Positions 58,075 through 64,000 of a DNA stretch of 64,000 nucleotides are shown in pieces. Origin of the DNA: Cycloclasticus sp. (GTDB lineage: Bacteria > Pseudomonadota > Gammaproteobacteria > Methylococcales > Cycloclasticaceae). The notes beneath the pieces are model-generated. The model saw nothing but the letters and a program-made list of their open reading frames with translations. It was not told where the DNA came from and ran no database searches. A program made the position numbers and the translations under genes. The DNA is taken from the NCBI GenBank assembly GCA_040743155.1, contig JBFLJU010000001.1, forward strand, positions 1,919,144 through 1,983,143, in the 5' to 3' direction. The number at the start of each line of letters is the position of its first letter. Within the stretch, counting starts at the first letter, position 1.

Positions 58075-59708
58075 CCAGCTCTTCCAGCCGCCAATTTTTC
58101 TTCCAATATACGTTCGATATCTTGTTTTGAGAACCCAACCGAGCGCGCCACAAGGTCTGCGTGGCTAATAATAGAAATACCGTTTTCGAACCGGTGTGTT
58201 GCTCGCTCTCCGTCAAATTCTACTTGGCGAAATACCGCTGTATCTCCATCAAGGTAATGTTCGGCCAACTCATGGTTATGCGTCACCAAAATGGTTAATG
58301 AGCCTAAACGTTTGAAAGCTTCAAGAATCATCAATGATGTTTCTAGTTTTTCTTTGTGCGTCGTACCTTCGGCCAACTCATCAAGGATCACCAAACTATT
58401 CGTTGTTGCGGCCTTAAAAATATCACGTGTCCGTTTCAGTTCTGTGCCAAAACGTCCGACGTCATGGTCAAGCGAGTTAATCTCTGGTGTTTGATAGAAC
58501 ACTCGGTCCGCAATTGTTAGCGTTGCCGACTTAGCAGGCACATAACAGCCTACTTGCGATAACAGTTGGATTTGTGCAAGCGTCTTACAAAAAGCTGTTT
58601 TACCGCCACTATTGGGGCCGGTAAAAAAGGCCAAATTATGCTGACTGGTATCAAAATCATTGGCGACATAATGTTTGTCACTAAAACCTAGCACAGGGTT
58701 TACCGCCGCCTTAACGTCAATATATTGTTTATTTGACACCCTCATCGTCGGCAATATCGTGTTATGTACACTTTTCTCGGCATACAGGTGGTATGACATC
58801 AACTCATCTAATTGACCAATAACGCTAACCACTCGTTCCACTTCTTCTGATCGAACAAAAATACGTCGTAATGGAACAATAAAGCTATCCTTATCAAAGT
58901 CACCCACTATTGGCACGTAGAAAACCAGCAAAATAAATGGCAATAACGAGAACACCGTAAACTGTGCAATGCTGACGTTCAATATATAGGGCAGAAAGAC
59001 AGTAACGATAAAAATGATCGGCAAGAGCAACGGCTTAAACAACGTTAGCCTCATCTTAACCGCTGGTTTACCTGTCTTCTCGTGCTTTAAATAAAACTTA
59101 CCAAGCCAGCTATACACCGGGCCTTTCATTAATTTAAATGGGCGCGTGCTAGCGAAGCTTTTAATTTCATCAAGAAGCCCTTTCAAATAGGGGCTTTTAG
59201 GCGTTTTTACTTTTTCCGTTTCTTCAACAACACCTGGCAAAAACTTTGTGCCACCTTCAAAAAGTTTATAGCCGTAACCCGCCTCTTCCAACCTATCTTC
59301 ATCTGGTGAAAACAAATAACCAACAAAATTACAAAATAGTAAACGATAAAATGAGTTTTCATGCTTAGCCGCGCTCTTCAATATCGATTCGAGCCCGGCC
59401 CGCAGTTCATCGTCGGCCGCCAATTCTTTCAGCGCCTGGTGTTTTTCTTCCACCTGCTCTGGCGTTAAAACTTGCTGTGAAAAGACTTTATGGATAACAT
59501 CTTTACCTATCAATGTTTTGGCGTGGTCGACCACATCCAGTAAACTATCGACCTCAATCACGCTATACGAATTCTGGTCAATCAGGCCTTCACCATCAGG
59601 CACACCACTATTCCCTCTTAGCGATTTTTCATCCAATATCAAGTCGCGAAGATGCCGAAATAATCCGCACATTTTTAATGCTTTTTTCAATCCCAAACTC
59701 CTCTTCAT
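58071..59708 (-). CDS. Membrane-anchored MutS-family ATPase
   Basis: 545 residues. The C-terminal half is a MutS ATPase: Walker A FFTGPNSGGKTAFCKTLA (about 361-378), QVGCYVPA, and Walker B SLVILDELAEGTT followed by a conserved VTHNHELAEHY. The N-terminal half has MutS core-like helices but no mismatch-recognition domain. Two hydrophobic segments (about 224-244 and 250-268) lie just before the ATPase domain, which is unusual for a DNA repair protein. Possibly related to MutS-like proteins of unknown role; not canonical MutS1 or MutS2. Confidence 0.85.
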   Translation of the reverse strand: MKRSLGLKKALKMCGLFRHLRDLILDEKSLRGNSGVPDGEGLIDQNSYSVIEVDSLLDVVDHAKTLIGKDVIHKVFSQQVLTPEQVEEKHQALKELAADDELRAGLESILKSAAKHENSFYRLLFCNFVGYLFSPDEDRLEEAGYGYKLFEGGTKFLPGVVEETEKVKTPKSPYLKGLLDEIKSFASTRPFKLMKGPVYSWLGKFYLKHEKTGKPAVKMRLTLFKPLLLPIIFIVTVFLPYILNVSIAQFTVFSLLPFILLVFYVPIVGDFDKDSFIVPLRRIFVRSEEVERVVSVIGQLDELMSYHLYAEKSVHNTILPTMRVSNKQYIDVKAAVNPVLGFSDKHYVANDFDTSQHNLAFFTGPNSGGKTAFCKTLAQIQLLSQVGCYVPAKSATLTIADRVFYQTPEINSLDHDVGRFGTELKRTRDIFKAATTNSLVILDELAEGTTHKEKLETSLMILEAFKRLGSLTILVTHNHELAEHYLDGDTAVFRQVEFDGERATHRFENGISIISHADLVARSVGFSKQDIERILEEKLAAGRAG

Positions 59709-59777
59709 TACGATACGACCTTATGCTTGCCCAAAAGGCGCGCGCATTGATCTTTGTTTTTAGTTAATCTTAGCACT

Positions 59778-60932
59778 ATGAATATAACATTTCTCCACAG
59801 CATAACGGACATCTCGGCGAGCGACTGGAATGCTCTATTTGATACCGATTATCCGTTCATTCAGCATGCTTTTTTATCTGCACTCGAACAAAGTGGTTGC
59901 ACCAAAAAGTCAACTGGTTGGGAGCCTCAACATATTATTGTTTACCAAGCTGGAAAAATTGTTGCTGCCATGCCCTGCTTTCTTAAAACACATTCCTACG
60001 GCGAATACGTGTTTGATTGGGCTTGGGCAAACGCCTATCATCAACACGGCCTGCATTATTACCCTAAACTGCTTTCGGCCATCCCCTTTACACCCACCAC
60101 CGGCCCACGCTTGGCATTTAGTAAAAACATCCAATCCGAGCCTGAACAACTCGCCGTTATAAAGGCCATTGACCAAGCAATACGCGATAAGTTCATCTCA
60201 ACCAAATTATCAAGTTGGCACATCCTTTTCCCTATATCGGCACTCTCGTCACTTCTCGATCAGAGCCAATGGAAACAACGCATCGGCATTCAATATCACT
60301 GGTTTAATAAACACTACGACTCTTTTGAGGGCTTCCTTAATTCGTTTAAGTCACGCAAACGCAAAACCGTCCGCAAAGAGCGACAATCTGTTATTGAGCA
60401 AGGTATTTCTCTGAGTACCATTATTGGATCTGAGATTAGCGATGAGCTTATGACCGAGTTTTATCGCTTTTATCACCTCACCTATTTAAAGCGTAGTGGT
60501 CAGCAAGGTTATTTAAACCTAACGTTTTTTCGTTTATTACTCGCCAATATGAGCGAAAACTTAGTGATGGTCTGTGCCACAAAAGACGCCAAGCTCATTG
60601 GCGCCGCATTGTGTTTTCAGGACAGTGAAACATTATATGGTCGTTATTGGGGCTGCGAGAAAGAATATGAATTTCTACATTTCGAAGCCTGTTATTACCA
60701 AGGCATTGAATACTGCATTGAACACAAGCTCAAACGCTTTGACCCTGGCGCACAGGGCGAACACAAAATTCCACGTGGGTTTGAGCCTATCCAAACACGC
60801 TCTAATCATGTCATATTACATAACGACTTTCGTCAGGCCATAGATAACTTTATTGACGAAGAAAAAATACAAATTAACGCACATATTGATCATCTAACAA
60901 CGTTATTACCCTTCAAATCGGAGCACTCATGA
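59778..60932 (+). CDS. FemAB-like (DUF482) GNAT-fold acyltransferase
   Basis: About 384 residues from the ATG at 59778; a TTG at 59754 is possible. It matches the FemAB_like/peptidoglycan-related N-acyltransferase family: PFIQHAFLSALEQSGC, VFDWAWANAYHQHGLHYYPK, YHWFNKHYDSFEGFLNSF, FKSRKRKTVRKERQ and RFDPGAQGEHKIPRGFEP. Substrate not established. It overlaps the next gene by 4 bases. Confidence 0.9.
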   Translation: MNITFLHSITDISASDWNALFDTDYPFIQHAFLSALEQSGCTKKSTGWEPQHIIVYQAGKIVAAMPCFLKTHSYGEYVFDWAWANAYHQHGLHYYPKLLSAIPFTPTTGPRLAFSKNIQSEPEQLAVIKAIDQAIRDKFISTKLSSWHILFPISALSSLLDQSQWKQRIGIQYHWFNKHYDSFEGFLNSFKSRKRKTVRKERQSVIEQGISLSTIIGSEISDELMTEFYRFYHLTYLKRSGQQGYLNLTFFRLLLANMSENLVMVCATKDAKLIGAALCFQDSETLYGRYWGCEKEYEFLHFEACYYQGIEYCIEHKLKRFDPGAQGEHKIPRGFEPIQTRSNHVILHNDFRQAIDNFIDEEKIQINAHIDHLTTLLPFKSEHS

Positions 60933-61528
60933 ACAGAACAATCAACAACATCATCGACGAAATGCGTGACCTCGAAGAAGAGCTTGAAGCACTGATTGGA
61001 AAACAACAACGTGATTTCCTATACAACATTAAAGGCGCAAAAATAGAGTTTGAAAAAACCATCCTAGCTCAACAAAAAGCATTCAAAATGAGCCTAGCTC
61101 AATGGCTAAAAGCTAGCAGCATACGCTCCATTTTATCCATCCCCTTTATATATGGCATGCTAATCCCTATAGCCTTTATGCATATCACCATTGAGGTATA
61201 TCAGGCCATTTGCTTTCCTTTATACAACATCCCCAAGGTTAAACGCGCCGACTACTTTATCGCCGATAGACAGCAGCTCCCCTATTTGAATATTATTGAA
61301 AAATTTAATTGTGCCTATTGCAGTTATGGAAATGCAGTTATCGCCTACACGCGGGAAATAATTGGACGAACTGAGCTCTATTGGTGCCCCATTAAACACG
61401 CTAAAAAAATATTGGGTACCCACAAACACTATCAGCAATTTGTAGACTTTGGGGATTTTGAAAGCTATCACAAAAAAACTGAAAAGCTCCGTTCTGAGTT
61501 ATCGAATTTGGGCCAACAAGAGCCCTAG
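60929..61528 (+). CDS. Conserved hypothetical membrane protein with Cys cluster
   Basis: 199 residues of no recognised function. An N-terminal coiled coil (about 1-45) is followed by one or two TM helices (about 70-100), then a soluble C-terminus with three clustered Cys (C-A-Y-C about residue 128-131, and C-P-I-K-H about 151) that could bind a metal. Translationally coupled to the FemAB-like gene (4-base overlap), so it may act with it. Convergent with the lipoprotein gene (4-base overlap of ends). Confidence 0.75.
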   Translation: MNRTINNIIDEMRDLEEELEALIGKQQRDFLYNIKGAKIEFEKTILAQQKAFKMSLAQWLKASSIRSILSIPFIYGMLIPIAFMHITIEVYQAICFPLYNIPKVKRADYFIADRQQLPYLNIIEKFNCAYCSYGNAVIAYTREIIGRTELYWCPIKHAKKILGTHKHYQQFVDFGDFESYHKKTEKLRSELSNLGQQEP

Positions 61529-61935
61529 TTTAATTTAAAATCTGGCATATCACTGCCTAAGTACCATTGTTTCGACTCTTCATCAAACCACCAAACTTGA
61601 GTATGTTTTATTTGATAAACACGGCCAGTCTCATTCTGAATATAGCCAAATAACACCTGCGCCACGGTGGAATCATCGTTTTTACTCTCGACCGAGCCGA
61701 TCAAATCATAGGACGTCACCGTAATATTATTTAGACCATCAATTGAAGCAAGTTGACGAGCTGGGTTCCTAAAACGAATAACACTTGCTGCCGTCTCATA
61801 TGACTTCCAACGCAATGCTTTCATAAACAGTTTTTGTTTCGCCTCTAAGTGCTCCATCTTTTTTTGTTCGGATAAGTGCGCGCAAGCCGACAACATCATT
61901 ATCGAAACCATACAAAACCATTTAATCATTTTCAT
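61525..61935 (-). CDS. Putative outer-membrane lipoprotein
   Basis: 136 residues with a lipoprotein signal and lipobox LSAC (Cys at residue 18), followed by an alpha/beta domain with a Trp-rich C-terminus (TQVWWFDEESKQWYLGSDMP). Resembles short conserved hypothetical lipoproteins of gammaproteobacteria. Function unknown. Confidence 0.75.
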   Translation of the reverse strand: MKMIKWFCMVSIMMLSACAHLSEQKKMEHLEAKQKLFMKALRWKSYETAASVIRFRNPARQLASIDGLNNITVTSYDLIGSVESKNDDSTVAQVLFGYIQNETGRVYQIKHTQVWWFDEESKQWYLGSDMPDFKLN

Positions 61936-62128
61936 ACGACACCTTAGTATTTAGTCATACTAGTCTAGTCTGCTTAACAGACCATTTCCATGCCTGTTAA
62001 TAAAGCCGTCAGAAAACTTTATCCGGCTTTTATATTAAAATCTTCTAATATTAGGTTTGAGCAAGCCAAACTATCATCGTACAATGTACCGCTTATACTC
62101 GCTAAAAAACGATTTTACGGAGAGCCTT

Positions 62129-63202
62129 TTGAGTAAAAAAATCATATTCCTAGTCATTTTTATTCTGCTGCTATTTGGTGGCTTATTTGGCTCTAAATTC
62201 TTACAAATCAATCAAGCAAAATCATCCCGTAAGCCGCCCCCACCCCCTTTGGTGACCACAACTAATGTCACCGAGGAGCAATGGGAAGATGTTTTACTCT
62301 CCGTTGGCACCATTAATCCAGTACTAGGCGTTATTTTAAGTAATGAAATAGCCGGTATTATTACCGTTCTTCACGTTGAATCGGGGCAGTCCGTAAACAA
62401 AGGTGACCTAATCCTTGAACTGGACACCTCAACAGACAGGGCCAATCTAGACGGCTTAGTAGCGGCCGAAAAACTAGCGCAAATAAAATTTAATCGACAA
62501 ATTAAACTGTTAAAAAACAAAGCCACCTCACGTTCTAGCCATGATGAGGCGCAAGCAGAATTAGATATTGCAAAAGCGGCCGTGATCTCGCAAAAAAGCA
62601 TTATCGACAAAAAAAGAATACGCGCCCCATTCAGCGGTAAAGTTGGCATTCGACAAGTCAGCCTTGGCCAATACTTAGATAAAGGCACTCAAATAGCACC
62701 CTTAGTTTCCCTATCATCAACCATCGCTGACTTTGCTTTCCCAGAGCGCCACTTCGCACAACTTAGCGTTGGTCAAACGGTAAAAATTAAGGTTCAAGCT
62801 TACCCTAACGAAGTGTTCGAGGGAAAAATTCAAGCCATCAACCCAGGCCTACACCAAGAAACCCGAACGATTGCCGTTCGAGCGGTGGTCAAAAACCCTG
62901 ACGAAAAACTAAGAGCGGGTATGTTCGCGGAGGTGAGCGTGCTCACTTCAGGCACCAAACCCACGTTAACGCTTCCTGAAACAACCGTTCTGTACAGCAC
63001 CTATGGGGAAAATGTATATGTTGTAATTAACAAGGACGAGAAAAATATTGTAGAGCGCCGCACCATAGAAACGGGCGAACACCGCAATGGTCGCGTCGCC
63101 GTTTTAAAGGGCCTAACCCGCCTTGAAACAGTGGTAAACGAAGGACACGTTAAACTACGAAATGGTTTGACCGTCACTATTGCTAATCTTGACCAACCGT
63201 AG
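62129..63202 (+). CDS. RND efflux periplasmic adaptor (membrane fusion protein)
   Basis: 357 residues from a TTG at 62129, chosen because GGAGAG lies at ideal spacing and the sequence then opens into an N-terminal TM anchor; the frame is open a further 24 codons upstream without a ribosome site. It has lipoyl-like barrel halves (IAGIITVLHVESGQSVNKGDLI and KKRIRAPFSGKVGIRQVSLG), a short helical hairpin and the beta-barrel segment QTVKIKVQAYPNEVFEGKI. It links the following RND pump to an outer-membrane channel. No channel gene is visible. Confidence 0.92.
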   Translation: MSKKIIFLVIFILLLFGGLFGSKFLQINQAKSSRKPPPPPLVTTTNVTEEQWEDVLLSVGTINPVLGVILSNEIAGIITVLHVESGQSVNKGDLILELDTSTDRANLDGLVAAEKLAQIKFNRQIKLLKNKATSRSSHDEAQAELDIAKAAVISQKSIIDKKRIRAPFSGKVGIRQVSLGQYLDKGTQIAPLVSLSSTIADFAFPERHFAQLSVGQTVKIKVQAYPNEVFEGKIQAINPGLHQETRTIAVRAVVKNPDEKLRAGMFAEVSVLTSGTKPTLTLPETTVLYSTYGENVYVVINKDEKNIVERRTIETGEHRNGRVAVLKGLTRLETVVNEGHVKLRNGLTVTIANLDQP

Positions 63203-63210
63203 AGTTTACC

Positions 63211-64000
63211 TTGAAATTTACTGATATTTTTGTCACTCGCCCCGTGCTGGCTAGCGTTGTTAGCTTACTCATTCTAGTACTTGGCCTACGCTCAATCGCC
63301 TCATTAGAAATACGCGAGTACCCAGAAACAAAAGATACTGTTATTTCGGTGAGCACCTCTTATCCCGGTGCGAGTAGCGAACTGGTAAAAGGCTTTATCA
63401 CCACGCCTCTTCAACAAGCCATTGCACAGGCAGAAGGCATTGACTACCTTTCAGCCACGAGCACACAAGGTCGCTCATCCATAGAAGCTCACATGCGCCT
63501 AAACTATGATGCAAATGCCGCTATTGCAGACATACAAGCCAAAGTGGCTAGCCAGCGAAGCGTCTTACCTGATGAAGCAAGGGACCCGGTTATCACCTCT
63601 AAAACCGGCTCCACCACGTCATTAATGTACTTGGCCTTTTTTAGTGACACGATGAAGCCCACGCAAATAGCCGACTACCTTTTGCGCGTTGTTCAGCCAA
63701 GGCTACAATCAATTGAAGGCGTCGGCCAAGCAAAGCTTTTAGGCAATAGCGTCTACGCCATGCGAATCTGGCTACAACCAAAACGAATGGCAGCTCTGGG
63801 GGTTACAGCTGGCGACGTTACGCGAGTGCTTCGGAGCAACAACTACTTATCCAGTGTAGGAAAAACTAAGGGCAACCTAGTCAGCATCGACCTAGGCGCA
63901 ACCACTGATGTTGCCGAAGAAAAGGATTTCTACAACCTCGTTGTCGGCAAACAAAATAACACCCTGATCCGCTTATCCGATGTAGCTGATATTGAATTAG
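63211..64000 (+). CDS. RND efflux pump permease, 5' part (cut by window end)
   Basis: 263 codons with no stop before the window edge. TTG start 8 bases after the adaptor. N-terminal TM1 (RPVLASVVSLLILVLGLRSI) is followed by the AcrB/MdtB-like pattern LEIREYPETKDTVISVST, SYPGASSELVKGFITTPLQQ and PQRLQSIEGVGQAKLLG-type porter sequence. Belongs to the HAE1-like RND family; the substrate is unknown. Confidence 0.93.
   Translation, partial: MKFTDIFVTRPVLASVVSLLILVLGLRSIASLEIREYPETKDTVISVSTSYPGASSELVKGFITTPLQQAIAQAEGIDYLSATSTQGRSSIEAHMRLNYDANAAIADIQAKVASQRSVLPDEARDPVITSKTGSTTSLMYLAFFSDTMKPTQIADYLLRVVQPRLQSIEGVGQAKLLGNSVYAMRIWLQPKRMAALGVTAGDVTRVLRSNNYLSSVGKTKGNLVSIDLGATTDVAEEKDFYNLVVGKQNNTLIRLSDVADIEL

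Overview
The window is a gene-dense stretch of a gammaproteobacterial chromosome of moderate-to-low GC. The evidence is an RpoH sigma factor with a canonical RpoH box, the Pseudomonas-like order coaBC-dut-algC-argB, a bioBFHCD operon, the coxBA/coxC plus SURF1-ctaA-ctaB arrangement, UbiA/UbiC, an Rsd/AlgQ homologue and a homodimeric-type AceE. The genus cannot be fixed from this sequence alone; the mix suggests an aerobic marine-type lineage such as the Cycloclasticus/Methylophaga neighbourhood (inference). No tRNA, rRNA, CRISPR array, insertion sequence, prophage or integration site was recognised. The window looks like core chromosome.

Layout. 0.2-3.6 kb: a minus-strand porin, PstS-like binding protein and chemoreceptor cluster. 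4.1-5.0 kb: rpoH. 5.0-9.3 kb: a minus-strand cytochrome oxidase biogenesis operon (SURF1, Sco-like protein, ctaA, ctaB) that runs on into a Sel1-repeat protein and a retropepsin-like protease. 9.4-13.5 kb: caa3-type cytochrome c oxidase genes coxB, coxA, a 32-residue membrane peptide not usually annotated, and coxC, closed by a terminator. 13.5-18.5 kb: a DUF2244 gene and the complete biotin operon bioBFHCD, only tens of bases from coxB. 18.6-26.5 kb: comF, then rpoZ, spoT, ridA, recG, ubiC and ubiA, with gmk upstream. 26.5-27.06 kb: a non-coding block ending in a strong plus-strand terminator that has no assigned gene. 27.1-36.4 kb: argG, a MotY/OmpA-like protein, an esterase and the pyruvate dehydrogenase operon aceE-aceF-lpdA. 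36.6-42.5 kb: a DUF4124 protein, then argB-algC-dut-coaBC on the minus strand. 42.6-43.8 kb: radC, rpmB, rpmG. 43.8-48.8 kb: a Rieske protein translationally overlapped by a 1513-residue protein with two cyclic-nucleotide-binding-like domains, a rhodanese domain and about 1100 residues of coiled coil. 49.0-54.4 kb: DUF6524, DegQ/HtrA, moaB, DUF423 and pepN. 54.5-59.7 kb: ogt, a DUF1456 protein, two Nudix hydrolases, Rsd, a MOSC protein and a membrane-anchored MutS-like ATPase. 59.8-64 kb: a FemAB-like acyltransferase, an unknown Cys-containing membrane protein, a lipoprotein, and an RND efflux adaptor with its pump, cut by the window end.

How the genes fit together. Most of the window serves aerobic energy metabolism and its cofactors: heme A, copper-site assembly, biotin, lipoylated PDH, CoA and ubiquinone, together with stringent-response and DNA-maintenance housekeeping. 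The least conventional item is the giant cNMP-binding/rhodanese/coiled-coil protein with its Rieske partner (43.8-48.8 kb). Other points worth checking are a perfect 12-bp inverted repeat lying over the ogt promoter, the orphan terminator block next to argG, absence of ctaG from the cox operon, and a two-TM MutS-family ATPase. I did not find a clear-cut new defence or mobile system.
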